A stretch of 64,000 bases of DNA. Origin: Nitrosophilus labii (GTDB lineage Bacteria; Campylobacterota; Campylobacteria; Campylobacterales; Nitratiruptoraceae). The notes under the pieces are model-generated. The model had not been told where the DNA came from. It did not search any database and saw only the letters and a list, made by a program, of their open reading frames with translations. A program made the translations under genes and the position numbers. The stretch is taken from positions 1,364,001-1,428,000 of the forward strand of contig NZ_AP022826.1 of assembly GCF_014466985.1 (NCBI RefSeq), in the 5' to 3' direction. Positions 54,952 to 63,822 of this stretch are shown piece by piece; positions within the stretch are counted from its first letter, which is position 1, and every line of letters begins with the position of its first letter.

Positions 54952-56185
54952 TCATAGCTCGAGAGCTTTCTCGAGTCTTCCTTCAAAAAATATAGCCAAT
55001 TGGGAGAGAGTAAGACTCCAGTTTCTAATTGGCATTGTCCACTTTTTTTGAGCATTCTGAATACCAAGATAGAGCAGCTTTAAAAGGCTGTTTTCATTGG
55101 GAAACGCTCCTTTTGTTTTAGTAAGTTTTCGAAACTGTCGATGGACAGATTCTATGATATTTGTAGTATAGACGATACGACGGATATCTTCAGGATATTT
55201 GAAATAATAGGAGAGATTTTCCCATTTATTTCTCCACGAGTTGATAACAATGGGGTATTTTTTGCCCCATTTCTCTTCAAGCCGATCCAATTCCGTTTCG
55301 GCAGCCTCTTTGGATATTGCCTGATACACTTTTTTAAGGTCTTTCATGAACTCTTTGGAGTCTTTAGAAGCTACATATTTAAGGGAATTTCTTATTGTCC
55401 TCGGCTTCGCCTGCGGGGTTGTCGCTTCGCTCGGACGATGAATAATGCAAAGTTGCACTTCGGTCTTAGGAAATATTGCATTGATAGCCTCTGAAAACCC
55501 TTTGAGTCCATCCACTGATAATAAGTATATCTTCGACTCCTCTATTGTTTAAATCTGTTAAAATAGATAGCCAGAAATTGGCACCTTCAGACTCTGATAG
55601 ATAAAGTCCCAATATCTCTTTTTTGCCTTCCAAATTTACTCCAAGAATAGTATAAACAGCTTTATTAACATATTTACCATTATCTTTGATTTTATAGTGT
55701 ATTGCATCAAGCCAAATGAAAGGATATACTGCCTCTAATGGTCTTTGCTGCCACTCTTTTAACATTGGAATAATCTTATCTGTAACAGCACTAATAGTGG
55801 CTTTGGAAAATTCAATACCATAAAGTTCTTTAATATGCTGGGCTATCTGGCTATAGGAGTTTCCAAGAGCATAGAGTAATAGTATTTTCTGCTCTATTTG
55901 ATCGCTCATATAAGTTTGATACTTTTTAACGATTTGAGGTTCGAATGTCCCTTTTCTATCTCTTGGAACCACTAGTTCAAACTCGCCAACTGAACTCTTC
56001 ATTGTTTTTGAAGATTTGCCATTTTTGCGGTTTTTTATCTCTTTAGCTAGATGTGATTCAAGTTCTGCTTCTAAAGCAGCCTCTGTGAGTTGTTTAATAA
56101 GTGGTGCAAGTACTCCATCTTTGCCATCTATTTTTGCTCCAGCCTTGATAGCCTCAAGAGCTTCATTCAAATCTAAGTTTTCCAT
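54952..56185 (-). pseudogene. IS256-family transposase, frameshifted and with a 42-bp in-frame insertion
   Basis: The first part (55466-56185) carries IQ..ATP features such as QLTEAALEAELESHLAKEIKNRKNG and ends out of frame after GVEDILIIS; the second (54952-55515) resumes with DGLKGFSEAINAIFP. Canonical proteins read IISVDGLKGF, so about 1 bp is lost or gained near 55516. In the second part CIIH is followed by 14 extra residues (RPSEATTPQAKPRT) before IRNSLKYV. Confidence 0.85.
55396..55437. repeat. 42-bp GC-rich palindromic insertion inside the transposase
   Basis: Block read on the minus strand as CGTCCGAGCGAAGCGACAAC then CCCGCAGGCGAAGCCGAGGA. Contains GGC-GAA-GCC and GC-GAA-GC hairpins. 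GC content far above the host element. It keeps the reading frame. Confidence 0.7.
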
Positions 56186-56289
56186 ATTGTGTCTCTCCTT
56201 TAGATTATTTTATTCTATCGGATTGACACAAAATTTCTAACGCTCCCTTTTAAAAGGTATTAGTTTTTAATTTTGGAAAAAAATCTATT

Positions 56290-56742
56290 TTATATAACTA
56301 TATCTTCCACTCCTTCGAAATCTTTTAAAATCTTATCAAGACTCTTTTTAAATTTTTCAGCTTTTTCAAATTTATCTTTAAATATTTTTTCGGATGCAGG
56401 AAAACTTTGTACCAACTCTTCATAAATGGAGAGTTTCGCATCTGTATGTTTTTTTACTATATCAAAAAATTTCTCCAAAGACTTTTTGGAAGTTATAGCT
56501 CTCATTATATCTCTAAGCATTCTTTTTCGCTCTCTTATCTGCACATCTTCATCAAACTCAAGCCCTATTACTTTGATATCAAGTCTTGAAAAATAAACAC
56601 CGCAATTTACAGGAGCCAACATCATCTTCTGAACGCTTTGGATAAAACCTTCATCTTCGATATTTTCGTCGCACTCGTTTTCACAGTTAGTTTTTTTAAA
56701 ATCTTCAAACTCTTTTTTCAAATCATCAAAATTTATTTCCAT
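56290..56742 (-). CDS. Conserved hypothetical helical protein
   Basis: 150 residues, mostly helical, with an acidic Cys pair near the N-terminus (KTNCENECDENIEDEG) and RERKRMLRDIMRAITSKKSLEK. No signal or membrane segment. It is the first of a series of minus-strand genes leading from the molybdoenzyme accessory cluster. Function unknown. Confidence 0.65.
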   Translation of the reverse strand: MEINFDDLKKEFEDFKKTNCENECDENIEDEGFIQSVQKMMLAPVNCGVYFSRLDIKVIGLEFDEDVQIRERKRMLRDIMRAITSKKSLEKFFDIVKKHTDAKLSIYEELVQSFPASEKIFKDKFEKAEKFKKSLDKILKDFEGVEDIVI

Positions 56743-56771
56743 ATCTTTTTCCTTTCTAAAATAATTGAATG

Positions 56772-56961
56772 CTCTGAAAAATTACTAAATTTCGCTCAAG
56801 CGAGTTGCAATTTTTCCTTTGAGGAACGCTTGAAAATTTTATTAAAAAGTACGAACGCAAGCGCCCCTTCGGGGTTGAGCGCACTTTTTTAGCCTAAAGG
56901 CTAACATAAAATTTTCAAGCTAAAATTACAAAGCATTCGCTTAATTTGTAATTTTTCAGAG
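56772..56961. other. Structured nested-inverted-repeat element, ~190 bp
   Basis: Outer stem CTCTGAAAAATTAC (56772-56785) / GTAATTTTTCAGAG (56948-56961), extended by AAATT/AATTT. Second stem GCTTGAAAATTTTAT (56828-56842) / ATAAAATTTTCAAGC (56906-56920), 15 bp perfect. Inside: AAAAAGT/ACTTTTT (56844-56850, 56883-56889), CCCC-TTC-GGGG (56864-56874), AGCC-TAAA-GGCT (56891-56902), plus TCGC-TCAA-GCGA. A branched RNA or a palindromic mobile remnant. Confidence 0.85.
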
Positions 56962-56968
56962 ATATCAA

Positions 56969-57331
56969 TTATATAAATTCAGTATTGTTTACAAGCTCAA
57001 ACAACTTTGCATCGTCAATCGACTCTTCATTTTCACTTATAATAAACTCTAATTTGCCATCTTTTTTATAACTAACCAACAAAAAATCCTCTTTGCCGAA
57101 ATATATAGCAGCTTTTTTTTGGTATTCGGGCATAAAAACAGTAACCTCAACTTTAGAGTCGGGTAGGTTTGAAATAAAAAAGTCAAAATCCTCTTCGTTT
57201 ATATTGATTCCTATAGTCATCAAGTTTTTAGAAATAATCTCTTTGTTTACAACATTTATAAATTTTTTCCCAAACACATCTTTACCAGCTACTGCAATAA
57301 GCTTTTTACCGTGAATCTCTTCTGGTCTCAT
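56969..57331 (-). CDS. Conserved hypothetical protein
   Basis: 120 residues from ATG at 57331 (MRPEEIHGKKLIAVAGKDVF), preferred over the TTG at 57364 because GGGAG lies upstream in reach. Mixed alpha/beta with VEVTVFMPEYQKKAAIYFGKEDFLLVSY. No recognised domain. Immediately downstream of the polyferredoxin gene (39 bp apart). Confidence 0.6.
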   Translation of the reverse strand: MRPEEIHGKKLIAVAGKDVFGKKFINVVNKEIISKNLMTIGININEEDFDFFISNLPDSKVEVTVFMPEYQKKAAIYFGKEDFLLVSYKKDGKLEFIISENEESIDDAKLFELVNNTEFI

Positions 57332-57370
57332 TAAATCATTCTCCCTTTTTCGATTAACCTTCAAAATATC

Positions 57371-58438
57371 TTAACTTATTCCCCATAAATCTTTTGCTTC
57401 TTGTTCCTCTATCTTACATCTTTGACACAGTTTTTCTCCGCCTAAATATGTAAAAAAGTTACCGCAATCGTCACATCTGACTATATTAAAGCTCTTTAAT
57501 GTTTTCTGCTTCGATTCAAAAAACTCTTCCGTATCAAAATAACTGCTTAGTTTTATGCTTTTCTTTTCACATACATCGTGGCAAAGATGACATTTTACAC
57601 AAAGCATAGGATCAAAATATATTTTTGAAAATCTACTATCCGTATTTAGTGCCGCTGTTGGACAAATTCTATAGCATATTGAACAGTTATCGCAAGTATC
57701 GTCAATAGTTTTATCGGAGATAAAGGTTAAATATTCGTTTTCAAGATATTTATAATTTTTAGGAGTTTCAATCTTTTTTAAAACAGTAAATAAAACTTTT
57801 CTTTTATCCGGTATGTTTTTCTCTCTTATGGCTTTTATCTGATGAGTAGGTAGCTCGACTTTGGGATTTTCCAAAGCCTTAACTTCATCTTCTACCTCTT
57901 TTACCGCTCCAACAACACCTTTAAGGGTAAAGATATTAAAAAACTCTCTTCTATCTGTCTCTTTATCGACAATTTTGCAAAGATTTTGCGCTTTTATCTC
58001 TTTATCAGAAATAGTTGATAGCACATAATTTGCTTCATCGATGTTTTCTAAAATTTTTGGAAAACACCTCTCTTTTATTTCACACTCTTCACAATGTCCT
58101 AAATCTAAAACAAACTCCTTAATGAGAGCTAAAGATATTAAATATTCTACATTTAAAGCACTTAAACAGACAAAGTTTGTTTTACAGCTTATAACAGTCT
58201 CGTCACTTTTTAAAAAATCAAAGAAAAACTCCGGCATACTTAAATTTGTTAGTTTCAAAGCTTCAACAGGACATACTCCGACACATGCACCGCAAGAGAT
58301 ACACTTATCTTGATAAATTTCTAATGCACTCTCTTTAGTTATTATCGCATTTTCTGGACAAATATATTCACAAAATTTACATTCACTAAATTTTGAATAA
58401 TACCTTACACAACTGCTTGGATCTACCTTTATCTTCAC
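57371..58438 (-). CDS. Polyferredoxin-like 4Fe-4S protein
   Basis: 355 residues from GTG at 58438. Ferredoxin clusters CISCGACVGVCPVEAL (residues 47-62), CDNCSICYRICPTAAL and CVKCHLCHDVCEKKSI; an extra CEYICPENAI near residue 25, and a C-terminal zinc-ribbon-like CDDCGNFFTYLGGEKLCQRC. Cytoplasmic, no signal. Probably transfers electrons or matures a molybdoenzyme; the TorD chaperone gene is 99 bp upstream. Confidence 0.8.
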   Translation of the reverse strand: MKIKVDPSSCVRYYSKFSECKFCEYICPENAIITKESALEIYQDKCISCGACVGVCPVEALKLTNLSMPEFFFDFLKSDETVISCKTNFVCLSALNVEYLISLALIKEFVLDLGHCEECEIKERCFPKILENIDEANYVLSTISDKEIKAQNLCKIVDKETDRREFFNIFTLKGVVGAVKEVEDEVKALENPKVELPTHQIKAIREKNIPDKRKVLFTVLKKIETPKNYKYLENEYLTFISDKTIDDTCDNCSICYRICPTAALNTDSRFSKIYFDPMLCVKCHLCHDVCEKKSIKLSSYFDTEEFFESKQKTLKSFNIVRCDDCGNFFTYLGGEKLCQRCKIEEQEAKDLWGIS

Positions 58439-58537
58439 CGAATATTCCTTAAAACCTCTGTAAATTACAAACTGATAAAGTTTATTTTAGTGTTAGCGTT
58501 TAAATAATAAATACGTATACGACAAAATACTGCACTA

Positions 58538-59143
58538 TCACTTATTTAAATATTCATAATCTTCCAATAAAAACTCTAACGCTAATTTTGCGGCATCTTT
58601 ATAAAAAGGTGTTCTTGCTTGTTCTACAACATTTATAAAGTAAAGTGGTGCAAAGGCTAAAAGATGATCTTCCAAAAATCTTTTTTGTTCCTCTTTTAAC
58701 TGTTTTACAGCTTCTATATCATTATCTTCTTCAGCCTTTTTTTGAGCATCAATAAGTATCTTCATAAATTCTAGTTCAACACCTATATGATCAGGACTAA
58801 CAACCCTTGCACGGTCTAAGTCAACTCTATATCCATAATCATTATAAATCTGAACTACTGGATTTGCTCCACCTGTTTCTATCATTGCGTCTTTGCGAGT
58901 ATAAAAAGTTTCATAAGGTATCAGATGCATTATGGCAATGTCGGTAAAATCTACGTTTAAAATTTCGTTAATAAGCTTGTACCTACTGAGGGTCTGCCTT
59001 TTATCCCACTCAAAATAGTTTGGAAACAACTCTTTAATGTTATCAATTTTTTCTATTTTAGAAAGAGTATGCTCATCCATCTCTTGAATAAAGATTCTAG
59101 AAATTAAAGAGTATAATGAGCTTCTTTTTTCAGTAATACTCAT
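58538..59143 (-). CDS. TorD-family molybdoenzyme chaperone
   Basis: 201 residues. Family motifs IPYETFYTRKDAM, VVSPDHIGVELEFMKIL and FLEDHLLAFAPLYFINVVEQARTPFY. TorD/DmsD proteins bind the TAT signal and apo-catalytic subunit of Mo-bisPGD enzymes until the cofactor is inserted. The catalytic subunit at 59579 carries a TAT signal. Divergent from the cytochrome gene at 59226. Confidence 0.9.
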   Translation of the reverse strand: MSITEKRSSLYSLISRIFIQEMDEHTLSKIEKIDNIKELFPNYFEWDKRQTLSRYKLINEILNVDFTDIAIMHLIPYETFYTRKDAMIETGGANPVVQIYNDYGYRVDLDRARVVSPDHIGVELEFMKILIDAQKKAEEDNDIEAVKQLKEEQKRFLEDHLLAFAPLYFINVVEQARTPFYKDAAKLALEFLLEDYEYLNK

Positions 59144-59225
59144 CTTTATCCTTCTTAAAAAATACTATAATATATAATTATACTATCAAAACTCAACTTT
59201 AAACCTGTTTATGGGAGTAAATAAT

Positions 59226-59567
59226 ATGAAAAAAAAGATATTGATTTTATTTTTGCCATTTATTCTTTCCGGTATGGAAGGCGAAAAAATCTATACTAAA
59301 TATGGTTGCTACGGCTGCCATGGCATAGATGCAAAAGGAAACTCAACATTTCCTAAACTTATAGGAAAAAGCAAAAATTACCTGATAGAGAGACTAAAAG
59401 GTTATAAAAACGAAACTATAAACTCAAATAGAGCCGATATGATGAAACCGTATGCGAAAAATCTTAGCTATAAAGATATTGAGCTGATTGCAGAATATTT
59501 AAGCAATTTAAAAGATGAAAAAAAGAAAAAATATTATGAAGAGTATGATTTAAGCGATGCTATGTAA
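59226..59567 (+). CDS. Monoheme cytochrome c
   Basis: 113 residues from ATG at 59226, preferred to the upstream ATG at 59211 because GGGAG fits the second start. Signal peptide MKKKILILFLPFILSG, CYGCH at about residue 26-30, Met candidates in RADMMKPYAKN. A soluble or secreted carrier. The stop is 12 bp before the convergent Mo-enzyme stop. Confidence 0.88.
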   Translation: MKKKILILFLPFILSGMEGEKIYTKYGCYGCHGIDAKGNSTFPKLIGKSKNYLIERLKGYKNETINSNRADMMKPYAKNLSYKDIELIAEYLSNLKDEKKKKYYEEYDLSDAM

Positions 59568-59578
59568 CAACAAGGAGA

Positions 59579-62500
59579 TTATACCTCCTTGTTGCCTTTA
59601 TACATCGGATTGAGATAAGCTTTTTCACTAAGCGGAACTGCAGGTCTTGGCATATGCATAGGCCTTCTGTATTTGATGTTCTCGTTTAGAGGACGAGTCA
59701 GTTTATCTCTCCAAGCTTTATAAGTCTTGAAGTTATTTTCATAATTAACATAAACATCACCAAACTTATCACCCGGTTTTGCTTTTTCAATGATAACTTT
59801 TTGATGCCATGCATGGTTACCGGCAATTGGATCTGGATGTACCGGAGCTACGGCATTTTGCCATGCACCTGTAAGACCGTCCCACCAGATATTGTCAAGG
59901 TCTTTATTGATCTCTTTAAATTGCCAAGAATCTTTTCTCTTCTTTACTCCCTTATCTATACCCTCTTTCGCTCTCATTTTCCCGATTTTACCGTCCATAC
60001 TCATCTCATATAGAGGTGCGCCGACACCCATTACTCCTAGTTTATGTTCAAATCCAGGTATCTCTACCGCATTTTTAAGTTTCCATCTACCTGCATGATG
60101 GCTGCAAGCTAAAACTCCAGGTCTTGTAGCTTCAGTTGGCACCGCCATCCCAACAAAATATCCGCTCTCCAGTCCGCTAACAGTATCTACAATTCTAACT
60201 CTTATCTTATCGCCCCTTTTTATTCCGAGTCTTTTTGCGTCGCTTGTATGAATCCATACAGGGTTATGGTTGACGCTTATCTCCATTAAATGTTTAGAGT
60301 TTACACTTCTTGTATGGATCATATAAGGGAGTCTATAGATGGTATTAAGCGCAAACTCATTTTCACCTTTCATATAATCATGGTGAACATGAGTAACGAG
60401 ATGAACCATCTCTTCTCTCTCTCTTTTGTTTCTTGGATAGATAGGTATCGCATACTCAGCCCACTGATACTCTTTCATCCAATCAACAAAGAAATCAAGT
60501 CTCTTATCCGGAGTATGGAATCCTTGATAGATTTTTCCATCTATTTCAACTCCTATAGACTTTTTGTGACCATGACTTTCTACCCAAAGAACTCCCTCAT
60601 CATCTTTAGTAACTTCTGATTTGTGATATTTATGTCCATGAGAGTAGTAATACTCCCCATCGAATTTAACCTCTTCTTCTTGAGGTTTATAAATATTTGT
60701 CTCTTCGGTAAATGCACCTCTATCTCTCATAAACTCATAGCACGGATATTTGCTGTTTGGATATGCAGCTTCCGCCGCTTTTTTTAGATTTGGAAGCAGA
60801 TTAAACGCTGCTTGATAAAACTCAGGAATTGTTACAGGTCTATTTGGATCTTCTTTGCTTGCCCAATACTTTTTGATACCTAAACTTCCATCAGGATCCA
60901 CATACCTCACTATTAAATTTGCCCAAAACTCTATCTCTTCCCAAACTTCGCCAAGACCGGCTTTCATATGTGCTTCTAGTGTTGCTCTTGTCGGATCTTT
61001 TGGTTTCCATCCCATCTTTTCTAGTGCAACACGAAGAGCTGGTTGTCTAAATGCTACCCACTTTTCAGGCTTTGTTGGCTCACTTTGCTGATCATGTCTT
61101 TCACCTGCCAAACCTGTAGGCAGTACATAGTCACAATACCAGTTTGTTTCGCTCCAAGTAGGTGAAAGGTTAAATGTGAGCTCCATTAAATCTTCTCTTT
61201 TTAAGCACTCTATCCATCTAAATCCATCAGGATTTATCCAAACAGGATTGTACATCCTTGGAACCCATACCGCTAGCCTATCAGGTATCTTAAACCCTTT
61301 TGCCTTCCATTTTCTTTTCCACTCCTCATCCATCAATAGATGCGGCAAAATATAACTTAACTCATAAGTTGCCAATGGATACTCAGGCGGCCAAGGATAT
61401 TCATTCCAAACATCAACTTTTTCAGGTTTCTTACCGTTACTAACCGTAGCGTCAAACCATTTTCCGTTAACACTTGCTTTATGCCAATGGTGCCAAGAAG
61501 TACCGCCTACATCCCCTCTTAAAGCACCTCTTAGAGCAAGAACTAAAAATCCGCTTCTTGTATTCATCCATCCGCCTCTATGGCCGATTGTTCCTGCTCT
61601 CCAAAGATATGTCGCAATTTTATCTTCGGCATCTATAACCATTTCAAAAAGCTGCTCTAACTTATACTCTTGTCCTTCAAGTCTACACTCTTTTACTACA
61701 AACTCTAATGTATACGGAGAGTATAGCTCTTTTAGCATTGCAATAAAACTTTCATAACTATCGTCTGCAGGCATTTTTGAAATATAACCTCTATCAACCA
61801 TAAGTTTTAAATACTCTTTATCTTTCATCAACTTTTTCCAGTTGACCCAGTTTTTAACAAATTCATGATCAACCAGATCTTCTCCGTTTTTACCTTTTTC
61901 ATTCAAAATTCTGTTTGCAAGGTAAAGATACAAGGCGGCTTCTGTTCCTGGCCATGCCGGAATCCAAAGATCTGCCATACCTGCAGAGTTTGATAATCTT
62001 GGATCTATAACAACCATTTTAGCACCGCGTTTTCTTGCATCTGCTATCAAACCGGCACTCTGTTGAAAATAGTGACCAGCATCAGCAGCGTGACTAGATT
62101 GCAAAAATATAAGCTTTGCATTAGCCCAATCAGGTGAGTTTCTGTCATCGTTTGCCCACTGAATTGAACCTTGTCTTGCACCAGCACTACAAATATTAGT
62201 GTGAGAATCATATCCATCAACACCTAAAGTGTGAGGGATTCTGTTACCAAAACCGTTTTCGTTAGGTCTTCCAACATGGTAGATGAACATCTTTTTAGAT
62301 ATCTCATCACCACGTCTTAGCATATCGGCAAGTTTTTTACCGATATCTTTCATTGCATCATCCCACGTCACTCTTACCCATTTACCTTCTCCTCTTTTAC
62401 TTCCCGGTGCTCTTTTAAGAGGAAAAGGCACCCTGTCAGGATCATACATCTGTGACCATGTCCCGTAACCCTTCGCACAGTTTCTTCCTCTACTTGCGCT

Positions 62501-62887
62501 ATGAAGAGGGTTACCCATATATTTTTTAACAACCAAACTCTTTTTATCTACCCAAGCTGTCAAACCACATCCAGCTTCACAGTTACTACAAACGGTAGGT
62601 ACAATTATATAGTTGTTAACTTTAATTCCATCAGGATTATCTGCACTTTGAACACCTTTTCTGTTTATACCCCCTCTTTTCCAATCATCACCGTCAAGCT
62701 CTTTAAAATCATCCCACTCTTCAAGTGGCGGATAAAACTGCAAAGTTTTTGGAGTATTTGTAAACGTCGTTCCATCTGCCATAGCCGGAACTTCGACTAT
62801 AGTGCTAAACACACCTTTAGCAACAGCTGCTCCTGCTATCGTTGCAGCGGTTCCTTTTAAAAAATTTCTTCTACTTTCTATAAACAT
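59579..62887 (-). CDS. Molybdopterin oxidoreductase catalytic subunit (Psr/Ttr/Soe class)
   Basis: 1102 residues. TAT signal SRRNFLKGTAATIAGAAVAKG (RR at 6-7). N-terminal 4Fe-4S CSNCEAGCGLTAW with distal CAKG, then HTNICSAGARQGSIQW, PRLSNSAGMADLWIPAWPG for Mo-bisPGD binding, and a C-terminal ACSHHAGRWKL plus cofactor-binding half. The NrfD subunit is next. Complex is of the CISM type; substrate (polysulfide, tetrathionate, thiosulfate, other) cannot be fixed. RBS GGAGAAAAG. Confidence 0.88.
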   Translation of the reverse strand: MFIESRRNFLKGTAATIAGAAVAKGVFSTIVEVPAMADGTTFTNTPKTLQFYPPLEEWDDFKELDGDDWKRGGINRKGVQSADNPDGIKVNNYIIVPTVCSNCEAGCGLTAWVDKKSLVVKKYMGNPLHSASRGRNCAKGYGTWSQMYDPDRVPFPLKRAPGSKRGEGKWVRVTWDDAMKDIGKKLADMLRRGDEISKKMFIYHVGRPNENGFGNRIPHTLGVDGYDSHTNICSAGARQGSIQWANDDRNSPDWANAKLIFLQSSHAADAGHYFQQSAGLIADARKRGAKMVVIDPRLSNSAGMADLWIPAWPGTEAALYLYLANRILNEKGKNGEDLVDHEFVKNWVNWKKLMKDKEYLKLMVDRGYISKMPADDSYESFIAMLKELYSPYTLEFVVKECRLEGQEYKLEQLFEMVIDAEDKIATYLWRAGTIGHRGGWMNTRSGFLVLALRGALRGDVGGTSWHHWHKASVNGKWFDATVSNGKKPEKVDVWNEYPWPPEYPLATYELSYILPHLLMDEEWKRKWKAKGFKIPDRLAVWVPRMYNPVWINPDGFRWIECLKREDLMELTFNLSPTWSETNWYCDYVLPTGLAGERHDQQSEPTKPEKWVAFRQPALRVALEKMGWKPKDPTRATLEAHMKAGLGEVWEEIEFWANLIVRYVDPDGSLGIKKYWASKEDPNRPVTIPEFYQAAFNLLPNLKKAAEAAYPNSKYPCYEFMRDRGAFTEETNIYKPQEEEVKFDGEYYYSHGHKYHKSEVTKDDEGVLWVESHGHKKSIGVEIDGKIYQGFHTPDKRLDFFVDWMKEYQWAEYAIPIYPRNKREREEMVHLVTHVHHDYMKGENEFALNTIYRLPYMIHTRSVNSKHLMEISVNHNPVWIHTSDAKRLGIKRGDKIRVRIVDTVSGLESGYFVGMAVPTEATRPGVLACSHHAGRWKLKNAVEIPGFEHKLGVMGVGAPLYEMSMDGKIGKMRAKEGIDKGVKKRKDSWQFKEINKDLDNIWWDGLTGAWQNAVAPVHPDPIAGNHAWHQKVIIEKAKPGDKFGDVYVNYENNFKTYKAWRDKLTRPLNENIKYRRPMHMPRPAVPLSEKAYLNPMYKGNKEV

Positions 62888-62898
62888 ATCTTTTCTCC

Positions 62899-63822
62899 TT
62901 AACTAAGAGGTAGTAGTTGTGGGATTATAAGCCAAACATGTTTAGTTATATAAAGACCCACTATTGCTGAAAAACTTGCAAGATAAAGTAAAGAGCCGTT
63001 TCTGTTTTTCAAACTAAAATATACCAAAGCCATAGGAATGATGAAAGCTATCCACTGACCAGTCCAGAATAGAGAATGATATACTCCATTATCTTTTACG
63101 TAAGCGATAATAGCCGCAACTTCTTCTGCCTTCATATGACCAAAAAAGTATTCGCCCATATAGATTGTAAAACTCAAAAACGCACTTGAACCCAAAATGA
63201 TGGCTAAGTCTCTTTTGACTTCATAGCTCCATTTTCCACCAATAAGTAAAAATACGGCACTTCCACAAAGCAAGGCGGCAAGCAGCATCTGAATCAACTC
63301 GGCAGGTGTTTGCCAAAGTTCTCTTGCAGTTGATTCACCCATAATCGTTGCGGTATACATAGTCACCGGAATCGCTAAAACAACTGCAAATTTCAATAAT
63401 GGATCGTAAAGATTTTCAAGTTTACACTCTTTCTTTAAGATATATTTTTTAACAACAATAAGACTCATAACAAATATGATACCTGTAAACAGCGTTGCCA
63501 TCCAAGCACCAACGGTTATTGCACTAGTAAAGTGAGGATAGAAAAAGATATGCCACATTCTAAAAGGTTGATGCAAGTCTAAAAGAGTAAAAAGCAAAAA
63601 TATATTTAAAAATACAAATGAGACTATCGGCATCCAAATCTTTACTTTTTCACCTACGACGTTGCTATACCTAGCAAGAAGGTACGCACCGACAAATACG
63701 ACTCCCGTTCCTATACTTTTTGCCCACATATTTAAAGTAATCATCCACCCCCAAATAACTTGAGGAATAGGTACGTCCAAAGTTACTATCGCATTAGTAG
63801 CCGCTACTGTATGTTCAACCAT
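62899..63822 (-). CDS. NrfD-type membrane subunit
   Basis: 307 residues, eight or so transmembrane segments. PQVIWGWMITLNMWAKSIGTG, HQPFRMWHIFFYPH, MGESTARELWQTP and YMGEYFFGHMKAEEV are typical NrfD/PsrC positions. It binds menaquinol and exchanges electrons with the Fe-S subunit. Starts with ATG overlapping the preceding TAA as TAATG, so the Fe-S gene is co-translated. 11 bp before the catalytic gene. Confidence 0.92.
   Translation of the reverse strand: MVEHTVAATNAIVTLDVPIPQVIWGWMITLNMWAKSIGTGVVFVGAYLLARYSNVVGEKVKIWMPIVSFVFLNIFLLFTLLDLHQPFRMWHIFFYPHFTSAITVGAWMATLFTGIIFVMSLIVVKKYILKKECKLENLYDPLLKFAVVLAIPVTMYTATIMGESTARELWQTPAELIQMLLAALLCGSAVFLLIGGKWSYEVKRDLAIILGSSAFLSFTIYMGEYFFGHMKAEEVAAIIAYVKDNGVYHSLFWTGQWIAFIIPMALVYFSLKNRNGSLLYLASFSAIVGLYITKHVWLIIPQLLPLS

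Larger units (their letters stand above)
54907..56247 (-). mobile_element. IS256-family element with 8-bp target duplication
   Basis: 1341 bp. Terminal inverted repeats begin GAGACCGTTCATAATTTTG and GGGAGCGTTAGAAATTTTG (19 of 24 matches). Both sides carry the target duplication TTTTAAAA (54899-54906 and 56248-56255). The encoded transposase is frameshifted, so the copy is probably dead. It sits between the carboxynorspermidine synthase and an unknown gene without visibly cutting a gene. Confidence 0.9.

Noticed and set aside
55466-55515. Programmed frameshift in the IS256 transposase
   Set aside because: IS256-family transposases are normally read in a single frame, and no slippery sequence of the A6G/TTTAAAC type is seen at the shift; a mutation or sequencing error is more likely.
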